Both the position numbers and the translations under genes were made by a program. Positions 52,681-61,900 of a stretch of 64,000 bases of DNA are shown one piece after another. The stretch lies in assembly GCF_002140975.2 (NCBI RefSeq), contig NZ_CP147247.1, forward strand, positions 4,205,001 to 4,269,000. Reading direction: 5' to 3'. Positions within the stretch are counted from its first letter, which is position 1. Every line of letters starts with the position of its first letter. The stretch comes from Enterococcus sp. 9E7_DIV0242 (lineage in GTDB: Bacteria > Bacillota > Bacilli > Lactobacillales > Enterococcaceae). Under the pieces are notes generated by a model. It was not told the origin of the DNA. It made no database searches and worked only from the letters and a program-made list of their open reading frames with translations.

Positions 52681-53604
52681 ATGAGCTATGCAATCAAGGT
52701 CAATCACTTGAAAAAGTCATTTGTGACTGTTGATGTAATTAGAGATGTTAGTTTTACTGTACCTTACGGGAAGGTTTTCGCCTTGTTGGGAACCAATGGA
52801 GCTGGAAAGACGACGATTGTTAGGATGCTGACAACACTATTGAAAGCAGATAGCGGTCAAATCGAAATTGATGGTTATAATAATGAAACAGAAAGTAAAC
52901 AGATACGCAAGAGCATTAGTTTAACAGGGCAAACTGCTTCTGTCGATGAAGTATTGACAGGAAGGGAAAATTTGACTCTAATTAGGAAATTGCGGCATCA
53001 AAATGAAACGCAAAAAATTCAAGAGTTGATAGAACGATTTGGTTTGGTCGATGCAGCAGATCGCTCAGTTCAGACTTATTCCGGTGGGATGAAACGGAAG
53101 CTTGACTTAGCTATGAGTTTACTAGGCGATCCGAAAGTTCTTTTTCTAGATGAACCAACTACTGGCTTAGATCCTCAAGCGAGGGCAACCATGTGGCAGG
53201 TTATTCAAGAGATTAAGGCAACGGGTGTGACTATCTTTTTGACAACTCAATATCTGGAGGAAGCGGATCAGTTAGCTGATCAAGTGGCGATTTTGAATCA
53301 GGGAAAAATTGCCGTGCAGGGAAGTCTTTCAGAGGTAAAGACACATCTACCTCAAGGTCAACTTGAATTGACATTTTTGCATAAAGAAGACATGCAACGT
53401 GCAAGAGCTTTGGTTGGTGGGGAAATGGATGAAGCAGGATTAAAGCTGACAGTTGTTACCGATAATCAAGTAGCAGAAACGACTAAGCTGTTAAACAAGT
53501 TACAAGAGGAAAAAATTCATATCAATCAGTTTGAACAGAAACAGCCAACGTTGAATGATGTATTTTTTGATGTCATTGAAAGAGAAAGGATGGGAGTCAA
53601 ATGA
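52681..53604 (+). CDS. ABC transporter ATPase (DrrA-like)
   Basis: ATPase of 307 residues resembling drug-exporter subunits (DrrA/NodI type). Walker A GTNGAGKTT, signature YSGGMKRKLDLAMSLLG, Walker B LFLDEPTTGLD and switch TTQYLEEAD are intact, with a C-terminal extension. GGAGCG-type site precedes ATG 52681. Coupled to the permease by a 4-base overlap. Under the PadR operator. Confidence 0.92.
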   Translation: MSYAIKVNHLKKSFVTVDVIRDVSFTVPYGKVFALLGTNGAGKTTIVRMLTTLLKADSGQIEIDGYNNETESKQIRKSISLTGQTASVDEVLTGRENLTLIRKLRHQNETQKIQELIERFGLVDAADRSVQTYSGGMKRKLDLAMSLLGDPKVLFLDEPTTGLDPQARATMWQVIQEIKATGVTIFLTTQYLEEADQLADQVAILNQGKIAVQGSLSEVKTHLPQGQLELTFLHKEDMQRARALVGGEMDEAGLKLTVVTDNQVAETTKLLNKLQEEKIHINQFEQKQPTLNDVFFDVIERERMGVK

Positions 53605-54359
53605 CAATTTTACAAGATTCATGGCTTTTGACAGGTCGGATGATGAAGCATATGACGCGAAGTATTGATACAATCATTTCAGTCGTTATCATGCCAATCA
53701 TGGTTATGCTGGCTTTTGTCTATATTTTTGGTGGAGCGATGTCGATTCCTCAAGAATCATATAAAGGTTTTATTTTGCCGGCGATTTTGTTGTTTACAAT
53801 TGCCAGTGGTGTGGGGTATACGGCTTTTCGCTTAAATGATGACGTGAAAAACGGTGTCTTTGATCGATTTAATTCAATGCCGATTTCTAGATTAGCTGTA
53901 TTGAACGGTCATGTGTTTACGAGTGTATTCTTCAATTTTATTTCGACACTTGTTGTTTTGCTTGTAGGCATTTTAATTGGCTTTCGCCCTCAAGCAGACT
54001 TACTGGATTGGCTGGCCATAGTAGGCCTGATTCTACTGACAAATTATGCGTTGTCTTGGATTGCAGTATTTTTCGGTTTGATAGCTAAAAGTAATGAGTC
54101 TGCTAGTGTTTTCTCTTATTTGCTACTAGGTTTATTGTTTATCAGCTCTGGTTTTGTGCCAACAGGAACACTTCCGAAAGCCCTACAAGGCTTTGCGGAC
54201 CATCAACCGATGACATCGATTATTAACAGCTTACGCATGCTTTTAACAGATGGAAAATTTTCTCAGGAGCTTCTGACAGCAGTGATTTGGTTGATTGGTG
54301 TTACCTTGATTTTCCAGTTCTTAGCTATTCGTTTTTATTACAAAAAAATGCTCAAATGA
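53601..54359 (+). CDS. ABC-2 type permease (DrrB-like)
   Basis: A 252-residue membrane subunit with six helices and the ABC-2 motif of the exporter family (VGYTAFRLNDDVKNGVFDRF). Partner of the preceding ATPase. A drug or lipid exporter is the family expectation; the PadR regulator points to an inducible efflux pump. Confidence 0.9.
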   Translation: MTILQDSWLLTGRMMKHMTRSIDTIISVVIMPIMVMLAFVYIFGGAMSIPQESYKGFILPAILLFTIASGVGYTAFRLNDDVKNGVFDRFNSMPISRLAVLNGHVFTSVFFNFISTLVVLLVGILIGFRPQADLLDWLAIVGLILLTNYALSWIAVFFGLIAKSNESASVFSYLLLGLLFISSGFVPTGTLPKALQGFADHQPMTSIINSLRMLLTDGKFSQELLTAVIWLIGVTLIFQFLAIRFYYKKMLK

Positions 54360-54422
54360 TTGATTTGTAAAGAGAATATTGAGAGAATTGATAAAAATGA
54401 TGAAGAAAGGTGATTGGTTAAG

Positions 54423-54758
54423 GTGGAAGGAATTACGGAGATGCTCAAAGGTGTTTTAGAGGGCATGATATTAGAAATCATCGAACAAGAGGAAACCTAT
54501 GGATACGAAATCACAAAAAACTTACAAAGCTATGGCTTTGACGATATCGCAGAAGGAACAGTTTATACAATCTTGCTTAGACTGGAAAAGAAGGGCTTCG
54601 TTGATGTGACTAAGAAGAAATCAAGTGTGGGTCCTTTGAGAAAATTTTATACATTGAACGAGACTGGCAGAGCTGAGCTGGCTCTTTTTTGGAAACGTTG
54701 GGCATTTATTTCACAGCAGATTGAAAAGTTAAAGGAGACAAAACGAGATGAATCTTAA
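54423..54758 (+). CDS. PadR-family transcriptional regulator
   Basis: A 111-residue PadR protein with the winged helix EETYGYEITKNLQSYGFDD and the KKSSVGPLRKFYTLNETGRAEL segment. Start is taken as GTG 54423, eight bases after AGGTGAT; a TTG at 54414 and ATG at 54441 are possible. Third gene of the exporter operon, matching autoregulation through the 52622-52663 dyad. Confidence 0.88.
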   Translation: MEGITEMLKGVLEGMILEIIEQEETYGYEITKNLQSYGFDDIAEGTVYTILLRLEKKGFVDVTKKKSSVGPLRKFYTLNETGRAELALFWKRWAFISQQIEKLKETKRDES

Positions 54759-55104
54759 TTTCATGGATTATTTTAAACAAGTCAAAGTAGATAAAAAGAA
54801 ATACCGAGAAAAAATGGAGGAGATGAAGCAGCTGCCAAAGGATTATCAAGTTGTCTACGATGAAATCCAAAAATTTGTGTGGCAATTCTCGGCAGGAGAC
54901 GGGATGGACATGCTGAATGCTCTTTATAATCTGATTGAATTCTTTGAAGAAGGTGCAGCAAACCAAGTTCCTGCTTTGGAGCTAGTTGGAAATGATGTTG
55001 GGGAGTTTGCAGAAACCATGCTACGGGAAGTGCAGGCCAAAACACAGATGAATGAATTAAAAAGAAAAGTCAATGAACGAGTAAAAAAACGTCTAGCTGA
55101 ATAG
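54748..55104 (+). CDS. DUF1048 protein
   Basis: A 118-residue helical protein of the DUF1048 family, which is commonly found right after PadR genes beside ABC exporters. Segments FDxDY-like DYFKQVKVDKKKYREKMEEM and IQKFVWQF are visible. It overlaps the padR stop by 11 bases and has AAAGGAG. Function unknown; possibly modulates PadR. Confidence 0.88.
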   Translation: MNLNFMDYFKQVKVDKKKYREKMEEMKQLPKDYQVVYDEIQKFVWQFSAGDGMDMLNALYNLIEFFEEGAANQVPALELVGNDVGEFAETMLREVQAKTQMNELKRKVNERVKKRLAE

Positions 55105-55111
55105 AAAATTG

Positions 55112-55162
55112 AAACAGTAATTGCCTAGATAAAATTTCTGGGTAATTGCTGTTTTGTTTTTT
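55112..55162 (+). terminator. Terminator of the PadR-linked operon
   Basis: AACAGTAATTGCCTAGA pairs with TCTGGGTAATTGCTGTT (three G-U or mismatch positions), then a T-rich tail. Confidence 0.82.
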
Positions 55163-55539
55163 CATGGTTATTGTCGAAACAAGTTCATGATTTTCCTTGT
55201 AGGTATATTTACAATTTTGACATTAGAAAAATTACAGTCTCCCTTCCAAAAATGCACTATTTTATCTTATGTGAATAATGCAAGTGTTATTGATCTTAGC
55301 TCTTGTATTTAGACAGGCTAGTCTTTGTTAATCTACGAAAGAGATAGCTAAATAAATTACACAACTTAAAAACTTTGAATGTGTAATCAAATTCTAATTT
55401 TCAATTTTGATCTATTGTTGTCATTATTTTGATTAATAGTTTTTCTATTAAAAAATACAATAAACCCGCTCAAACTCAAGATTGTTTTCTAAAAAAAAGA
55501 AGTGTTTTTTTCAATAAAAAAAACAAGTATAGCAAGAAA
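55163..55539. other. AT-rich gap, no gene seen
   Basis: About 380 bases with very high AT content and no ORF with a ribosome site. I see nothing definite before the cre box; it may contain upstream elements for the glg promoter. Confidence 0.5.
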
Positions 55540-55562
55540 TGAAAGCGCTTTTATGGTAAAAT
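55540..55562 (+). promoter_or_regulatory. cre site and -10 of the glg operon
   Basis: TGAAAGCGCTTTTA at 55540-55553 matches the CcpA cre consensus with one mismatch. TGGTAAAAT at 55554-55562 is an extended -10. A cre box immediately upstream of the -10 suggests that CcpA represses the glycogen genes while good sugars are plentiful. Confidence 0.75.
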
Positions 55563-55706
55563 GAAGTATGGAGCTTATATATTTTTTATTTTTTTGCATT
55601 TATTTTATACTTAGGTGGAAAGAAAATGAAAATTTGATTATAAAAGCTCTGGGAATGGTCCTGAAACTGGGGTAGTTCTAAAAAAATTCAGCAGAGGAGG
55701 TTGGAA

Positions 55707-57632
55707 ATGGACGAAACAAGTCAGTCAGGAAATGCGCTGGAAGAAGATCAGCTTCAACGGTTTCTTTCAGGGGAAAATTTCTATAGCCATCACTATTTTG
55801 GGTTTCACAACGAGACAAAAAATGGAGTGAAGGGCTATGTTTTTCGAGTCTGGGCTCCAAATGCTGAGCAAGTCTGGCTCGTTGGTGATTTTAATGGGTG
55901 GACGGATTCTTTACCTATGAACAAACGGGAATCATATGGAGTCTGGGAACTGTTTACTGAACTGCCGTCGGAAGGGGATTTCTATAAATTTAAGGTGCGA
56001 CAAGCAGGAGGAAGGGAAATCTACAAAATCGATCCGTTTGCCGTACATTTTGAAAAGCGTCCCAACGATGCAGCTGTGGTCCACACGATTCCGGAGAAAA
56101 AATGGAAGGATGGTTTATGGCTGGGAAGAAAGAAACGATCAGATTATTTTAAACGACCCATGAATATTTACGAAGTTCATGCTAGCTCATGGAAACAGGA
56201 AGAAGATGGTTCTCCGTACAGCTTTAGTCGACTGACAGAAGAACTGATTCCTTATGTTAAAGAGATGGGGTATACCCATATTGAATTCATGCCATTGATG
56301 GAGCATCCGCTAGGCATGTCTTGGGGTTATCAGTTGATTGGCTATTTTGCTTTAAGCTCTTATTATGGAACGCCAGAGGAATTTCAGGACTTCGTGGAGG
56401 AATGCCATCTGAATAATATCGGCGTCCTCGTGGATTGGGTACCCGGACATTTTTGTATCAACGATGACACACTGCCCTACTATGATGGGACACCGCAATT
56501 TGAATATGAAGATTCAGATCGTGCGAAAAACATTCGCTGGGGTTCACTGAATTTCGATTTAGGAAAGCCTCAGGTGCAGAGCTTTCTAATTTCAAGTGCA
56601 TTGTTTTGGCTGGAAATGTATCATTTGGATGGAATCAGAGTGGATGCTGTTTCAAATATGTTGTACAGAAACTATGATGAAGGTCCTTGGACGCCAAATC
56701 ACGAAGGCGGCGTAAGAAATTTAGAAGGGTATTATTTCCTGCAGAAAATGAACGCAGTGATCAAGCTGGCCTATCCTGAAGCGCTGATGATTGCGGAAGA
56801 AAGCTCTTCTGAAACACAGATTACCGGACCGATTGAAACCGGAGCATTGGGCTTTGACTACAAATGGAATATGGGCTGGATGAATGACACTTTGCGTTTC
56901 TACGAAATGGACCCGGTGAGTAGAAAAGACCATTTCAATTTGCTGACCTTTTCCTTCATGTACATGATGGACGAGAACTTTATCTTGCCGTTGTCTCACG
57001 ATGAGGTCGTTCATGGGAAGAAGAGCTTGATGCACAAGATGTGGGGGGATCGTTACAAACAGTTTTCCCAGCTTAGAAATCTTTATGTGTACATGATGAC
57101 ACATCCCGGGAAAAAATTGTTGTTCATGGGTAGTGAATGGGGACAATTTCTGGAATGGAAGTATGATGAAGGGCTAGAATGGCGCGATCTTAAGGATGAG
57201 ATGAATGCCAACATGCAACGATTTACCAAACAGTTGAATCAATTTTACAAAGAGAACCGGGCATTATGGGAACTGGATCATAGCTACGATACTGTCGAAA
57301 TAATCGATGCTGATAACAGTCAGGAAACGGTTTTGAGCTATATCCGCAAAGGAAAAGCTAAAAAGGATTTTTTGATTATTATATTGAATATGACTCCGGT
57401 CGAGCGGCAGGATTTTATGGTTGGTGTTCCTTACGAAGGAAGCTATGAAGAGGTTCTAAATACTGAAATGGACGTGTTTGGTGGTACTTGGACGAAACCT
57501 AATGCTCCTTGTGAGACCCTCAATGAGCCCTTTAAACAGTTTAAGTATCAGATTCGAACGATCGTTCCCGCGTTGGGTGCGATTATCTTAAAACCAAAGG
57601 ATATCAATACACGGAAAAAGGGAGATAGTTGA
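55707..57632 (+). CDS. glgB: 1,4-alpha-glucan branching enzyme
   Basis: GH13 branching enzyme of 641 residues that makes alpha-1,6 branches in glycogen. A CBM48 domain (about 35-120, [20 protein letters not shown]) precedes the barrel. Catalytic Asp313 lies in [11 protein letters not shown], Glu364 in IAEESSS and the third acid in [11 protein letters not shown] 55707 is 6 bases after GAGGAGG; the in-frame TTG at 55701 abuts that site. First gene of the operon. Spacing to glgC is 155 bases, filled by a leader ORF. Confidence 0.95.
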   Translation: MDETSQSGNALEEDQLQRFLSGENFYSHHYFGFHNETKNGVKGYVFRVWAPNAEQVWLVGDFNGWTDSLPMNKRESYGVWELFTELPSEGDFYKFKVRQAGGREIYKIDPFAVHFEKRPNDAAVVHTIPEKKWKDGLWLGRKKRSDYFKRPMNIYEVHASSWKQEEDGSPYSFSRLTEELIPYVKEMGYTHIEFMPLMEHPLGMSWGYQLIGYFALSSYYGTPEEFQDFVEECHLNNIGVLVDWVPGHFCINDDTLPYYDGTPQFEYEDSDRAKNIRWGSLNFDLGKPQVQSFLISSALFWLEMYHLDGIRVDAVSNMLYRNYDEGPWTPNHEGGVRNLEGYYFLQKMNAVIKLAYPEALMIAEESSSETQITGPIETGALGFDYKWNMGWMNDTLRFYEMDPVSRKDHFNLLTFSFMYMMDENFILPLSHDEVVHGKKSLMHKMWGDRYKQFSQLRNLYVYMMTHPGKKLLFMGSEWGQFLEWKYDEGLEWRDLKDEMNANMQRFTKQLNQFYKENRALWELDHSYDTVEIIDADNSQETVLSYIRKGKAKKDFLIIILNMTPVERQDFMVGVPYEGSYEEVLNTEMDVFGGTWTKPNAPCETLNEPFKQFKYQIRTIVPALGAIILKPKDINTRKKGDS

Positions 57633-57726
57633 GTGATTCAGGAGAGAGTGAACCGTTTGTCTATGTCGTAAATTTTTATGATGCATAGAATTTTTGAGGA
57701 TGAAAGGAGGCAAGGGGATTTGGGAC

Positions 57727-57795
57727 ATGGCTGAAAAATGCACATTTAATGACAGGTTTCAGATAAGCCCAATCACCTATAAAAAAGATGAATAA
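57727..57795 (+). CDS. 22-codon leader peptide overlapping glgC start
   Basis: ATG 57727 opens a 22-codon frame ([20 protein letters not shown], then Asp-Glu) preceded by AAGGGG at 9 bases and AAAGGAGG at 16 bases. Its TAA stop (57793-57795) lies just inside glgC, whose ATG at 57788 has no ribosome site of its own. This is the pattern of translational coupling. Confidence 0.55.
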   Translation: MAEKCTFNDRFQISPITYKKDE

Positions 57796-58930
57796 TGAAA
57801 TGTTAGCAATGATCTTAGCCGGAGGGCAAGGAACGAGATTAGGGAAATTAACCAAAAACATCGCCAAGCCTGCTGTACCATTTGGGGGCAGATATCGCAT
57901 TATTGACTTTACCTTAAGTAATTGTGTCAATTCAGGAATTACTGATGTTGCTGTAGTAACTCAGTATCAACCTTTGGCATTAAACAGCCATATTGGGAAT
58001 GGTGCTAGCTGGGGATTAGACGGCATCAATTCCGGATTGACGATTTTACAGCCGTACTCAAGCTCGGACGGAGAGAAGTGGTTTCAAGGGACGGCCCATG
58101 CGATTTATCAAAATATTGCCTATATCAGCCAAATGAATCCTCAATATGTACTGGTGCTCTCGGGAGACCACATTTATAAAATGAACTATGAGACGATGCT
58201 GGAAGAACATAAGAAAAATAATGCGTCTCTTACTGTTGCGGTAATTGAAGTGCCTATTAAAGAAGCTTCCCGTTTTGGGATCATGAATACTGATGAAAAT
58301 GACCGCATTATTGAATTTGAGGAAAAACCAGAGGAACCAAAGAACAATTTGGCTTCAATGGGTATTTACATTTTTAACTGGGCTCGTTTAAAAGAATTAC
58401 TGGATAATAGCTATTCTAAAGACAGCCAGATGTTAGACTTTGGGAAAAATGTTATTCCTGCCTATTTGGATGCCGGCGACAATGTTTACGCCTATCGTTT
58501 CAGCGGCTACTGGAAAGATGTGGGAACCATCGATTCATTGTGGGAAGCGAATATGGAATTTATTGATCCGGAAAACGAGTTGAATATTCGTGATCGAACC
58601 TGGAAAATGTTCTCTAAAAATACTAGTTCGCCACCGCACTTTTTGACAGAGACAGCTTCAGTGAAAAATTCTTTGATCGTCGATGGTTGCTATGTTGCCG
58701 GAGAAATCAAAGATAGCATTCTTTCGACAGATGTTCAGGTGAAAGAAGGGACAACAATAGAGAAAAGTGTTGTTATGCCAGGTGCAAAAATAGGTCAGAA
58801 TGTGACCATTAAAAATGCAATTATCGGCGAAGATGCTGTGATCGGTGACAATGCAGTAGTTTATGAGGAAGATGAAATCGTAGTAGTAGGATATTCTGAA
58901 GTAATTGGGGTGAAAAGCGATGAAGACTAA
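57788..58930 (+). CDS. glgC: Glucose-1-phosphate adenylyltransferase, catalytic subunit
   Basis: Makes ADP-glucose from ATP and glucose-1-phosphate, the committed step. 380 residues. The N-terminal [20 protein letters not shown] motif for nucleotide binding is present, as are [10 protein letters not shown] and a C-terminal beta-helix of hexapeptide repeats. Partner of GlgD, whose start lies 11 bases inside its end. No Shine-Dalgarno precedes the ATG; see the leader peptide. Confidence 0.94.
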   Translation: MNNEMLAMILAGGQGTRLGKLTKNIAKPAVPFGGRYRIIDFTLSNCVNSGITDVAVVTQYQPLALNSHIGNGASWGLDGINSGLTILQPYSSSDGEKWFQGTAHAIYQNIAYISQMNPQYVLVLSGDHIYKMNYETMLEEHKKNNASLTVAVIEVPIKEASRFGIMNTDENDRIIEFEEKPEEPKNNLASMGIYIFNWARLKELLDNSYSKDSQMLDFGKNVIPAYLDAGDNVYAYRFSGYWKDVGTIDSLWEANMEFIDPENELNIRDRTWKMFSKNTSSPPHFLTETASVKNSLIVDGCYVAGEIKDSILSTDVQVKEGTTIEKSVVMPGAKIGQNVTIKNAIIGEDAVIGDNAVVYEEDEIVVVGYSEVIGVKSDED

Positions 58931-60071
58931 CAGAATGTGTGCAATTATTGGAAACGTGGAAAGATTTGATGATTTAATGCCGCTGATTGAAAAACGTCCA
59001 TTGGCCATGCTGCCGTTTGACTGTAAATATCGACTGATCGATTTCCAGTTATCCAGTGTAGTGAATGCGAATATTGGCAGCCTGTTCATGATTTTTAATG
59101 ATGGGGAAACGCAATCAGTATTTGATCATATCGGTGGAGGAAAAGAATGGAACTTGGATTCGCTGAAAAATCGCTTCTTCACTTATTTTTATCAGGATTT
59201 CATTAAAAGAAAGAATGAAGGGAAACCTTATTTCAGCCCGATGATCGACTATCTTCAAAAATCTGAATCTGAGTATACTGTGATTATGAGCAGTCGGATG
59301 CTATGCAATTTGGATCTTCGAGCGATATTAAAAATCCATCAAGCGCAGCAAAATACGATGACCCTTGTTTATAAACGAGTGAATAAGGAAAGTGTATGCT
59401 CAGAAGATACATTATTGGATTTGGATGAAAATGGGCAAGTCAGCGGGTGTCATACCCTGCAGGACTACACCTCTGAAACTGGAAAAGAGAATCTTAGTAT
59501 GGATGCCTTTATCGTTCAGACCGAATGGTTGATTCAGTCATTGGAGGAAGCTCAGACACAAGATGTTTCACCAAATTTAGTAGATTTTCTGAAAAGCCAG
59601 CTTGGGGCAGTGAAAAGCTCTATCTACGAATATACCGGCTATCTTAAGAATATTCATAGTCTCGAATCTTATTACAAAGCCAATATGGACATGCTTGAAC
59701 CAGCTAAATTCAACTCCTTGATGTACACAAATCAAAAAATTTATACCAAATTAAAAAATGAAGTGCCAACCTATTACTCAGAGGACTCAATGGTTAACAG
59801 CAGTCAGTTTGCAACGGGCTGTGTGATTCAGGGGACGGTGGAACATTCATTAGTTTCTCGTCGAAGCAGAATCGATAAAGGGGCTTCAGTGAAGCATTCC
59901 ATTATTAATGCAAGTGCTAAAATCGCATCTGATGCACAAGTTGAGTATGCTATACTGGATAAAAATGTCATTGTTGATCCTGGTGTGCAAATTAAAGGAA
60001 CACCGGAAAAACCAGTGGTGATTCGAAAAGGAGAACATGTTACCGCAAACGTGTCTGAAGGAGAGGTTTGA
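58920..60071 (+). CDS. glgD: Glucose-1-phosphate adenylyltransferase subunit GlgD
   Basis: GlgC homologue of 383 residues lacking the catalytic GGxGTR loop at its N-terminus ([14 protein letters not shown] instead). In Gram-positives GlgD forms mixed tetramers with GlgC and alters regulation. The beta-helix C-terminus is retained. Start ATG is within the glgC 3' end. Confidence 0.93.
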   Translation: MKTNRMCAIIGNVERFDDLMPLIEKRPLAMLPFDCKYRLIDFQLSSVVNANIGSLFMIFNDGETQSVFDHIGGGKEWNLDSLKNRFFTYFYQDFIKRKNEGKPYFSPMIDYLQKSESEYTVIMSSRMLCNLDLRAILKIHQAQQNTMTLVYKRVNKESVCSEDTLLDLDENGQVSGCHTLQDYTSETGKENLSMDAFIVQTEWLIQSLEEAQTQDVSPNLVDFLKSQLGAVKSSIYEYTGYLKNIHSLESYYKANMDMLEPAKFNSLMYTNQKIYTKLKNEVPTYYSEDSMVNSSQFATGCVIQGTVEHSLVSRRSRIDKGASVKHSIINASAKIASDAQVEYAILDKNVIVDPGVQIKGTPEKPVVIRKGEHVTANVSEGEV

Positions 60072-60076
60072 ATGGA

Positions 60077-61510
60077 ATGAAAGTCTTATTTACTGCAGCT
60101 GAATGTGCACCATTTTTCAAAACTGGCGGCTTGGGCGATGTTGCCGGAGCTTTGCCAAAAGAACTGAAGGATAGAGGCGCTGATATTTGTATAGTTCTGC
60201 CTTATTACAAACAGATGCCGTTGAAATATCAGGAGCTTTGTGAAGATGTCTTGTACTTTTATGTGGATGTCGGTTGGCGCCACCAGTATTGCGGAGTAAA
60301 AAAACTAAAACTGGACGGTCTGACCTATTACTTTATCGACAATCAGTATTATTTTGATCGGGATGGCTTGTATGGCTATTATGATGATGGCGAACGATTT
60401 GCCTATTTTCAGCTTGCTGTGATCGAGATGCTGGAAAAAATTGATTTTATTCCGGACATCATCCATGTAAATGATTATCATACTGCGATGATCCCGTTTC
60501 TACTCAGAGAAAAATATCATTGGATTCAAGCCTATCAAGCGATTGAAACAGTTTTGACCATTCATAATATTGAATTTCAGGGTATTTTTGGTGAAGAAGT
60601 CTTACCTGATCTTTTTGGAATGGGAAAAGAACGGTATTATGATGGTACTGTTCGCTTTGATGATAATGTCAATTTTCTTAAAACAGGCATTTTATATGCT
60701 GGACGGGTCAATACAGTCAGTCCTTCCTATGCGGAAGAAATTCAGACACCCGAATTTGGTTCAGGGCTCGACGGGGTATTGCGAATGGCTAAAGATAAGT
60801 TAAGTGGTATTCTGAACGGCATAAATTATGAAATCAATGATCCGGAGACAGATCCCTTGATTCCAGCCAATTTTTCAAAGGAAGATTTATCAGGAAAAGC
60901 AATAAATAAAGCAGCTCTTCAAAGAAAAATGGGCTTACCGGTCCGAGAGGTTCCATTAATGGCCATTGTCAGTCGTTTGACACATCAAAAAGGTTTTCAA
61001 CTGATGATGGATGAGATGGAATACCTTATGCAGGAAGATGTGCAGCTCGTTGTTTTAGGAACTGGGGAAGCTGGGTTTGAACAAGGCTTCAAAGACTTTA
61101 CCCATCGCTTTCCGGAAAAATGCTCGGTCAGTATTTCTTTCGATATTAAGTTAGCGCAGTTGTTTTATGCTGGGGCCGATTTGTTTTTAATGCCTTCTGC
61201 GTTTGAGCCTTGCGGACTATCACAGATGATTTCCATGCGCTATGGCACATTGCCTCTCGTACATGAAATAGGAGGCTTGAAAGATAGTGTTATTCCTTAT
61301 AATCCAATAACAAAAGAGGGAACCGGTTTTGGTTTTTCTGAGTTTCGCTCTATTTATCTAATGGAGACGATCCGAATGGCATCTGGTGTTTATAGAGAGG
61401 AACCGGAAGTTTGGCAGCAGTTGATTCAACAAGCTATGGCAAAAGATTTTAGCTGGGATTCCCCGGCACGAGAATATATAGGTCTTTACCAATTACTAAC
61501 AAAGCCTTAA
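60077..61510 (+). CDS. glgA: Glycogen synthase (ADP-glucose)
   Basis: GT5 glycosyltransferase of 477 residues that extends glycogen with ADP-glucose. KTGGLGDVAGALPKEL near the N-terminus binds ADP-glucose, with the second motif PSAFEPCGLSQMISMRYG in the C-terminal lobe. ATG 60077 is preferred (GGAGAGG about 10 bases upstream) to an in-frame TTG at 60068. Follows glgD by 5 bases. Confidence 0.95.
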   Translation: MKVLFTAAECAPFFKTGGLGDVAGALPKELKDRGADICIVLPYYKQMPLKYQELCEDVLYFYVDVGWRHQYCGVKKLKLDGLTYYFIDNQYYFDRDGLYGYYDDGERFAYFQLAVIEMLEKIDFIPDIIHVNDYHTAMIPFLLREKYHWIQAYQAIETVLTIHNIEFQGIFGEEVLPDLFGMGKERYYDGTVRFDDNVNFLKTGILYAGRVNTVSPSYAEEIQTPEFGSGLDGVLRMAKDKLSGILNGINYEINDPETDPLIPANFSKEDLSGKAINKAALQRKMGLPVREVPLMAIVSRLTHQKGFQLMMDEMEYLMQEDVQLVVLGTGEAGFEQGFKDFTHRFPEKCSVSISFDIKLAQLFYAGADLFLMPSAFEPCGLSQMISMRYGTLPLVHEIGGLKDSVIPYNPITKEGTGFGFSEFRSIYLMETIRMASGVYREEPEVWQQLIQQAMAKDFSWDSPAREYIGLYQLLTKP

Positions 61511-61641
61511 GAAATCATTCATTTTTCGTACTTGTTTCAAAAACGAGGTATAGTTAAAAGGGATATTTTCATAATCAGCTTTGGTAATAAATGATAAGAG
61601 CGTGTGAGATAGCAACTCTCACTCCTCTCAACAAGTATAAA

Positions 61642-61864
61642 GGATGGGACAGAAGTAACTCTTTCAGAAATAGGTTAGAATATCTTGAAAATATAAGAAA
61701 TTCCAAATAGATGCTGTTCAACAACTCTTTATTGCGTGCATAGTGTCTCTTGGCAATTTTCAGATGCTCTTTCTTATTGTCATAAATCACTGCGATTGCC
61801 TGGTCAAAGCAGCTGATACATGATGCCTAATTGGCTCTCAGAGTGAAGTACTTCTGTCCCAACC
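61642..61864 (+). repeat. Repeat family member E, within the glg operon
   Basis: A 223-base element between glgA and glgP with near-perfect 16-base inverted ends: GGATGGGACAGAAGTA and TACTTCTGTCCCAACC. Its interior differs from copies B and D. It stands in the only long gap of the operon. Confidence 0.82.
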
Positions 61865-61900
61865 TCTTGTTTTACAAATAATTAAGGGAGTCAGTGAACG

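Noticed and set aside
61575..61790. Minus-strand frame between glgA and glgP
   Set aside because: It lies mostly in repeat E and has no ribosome site.
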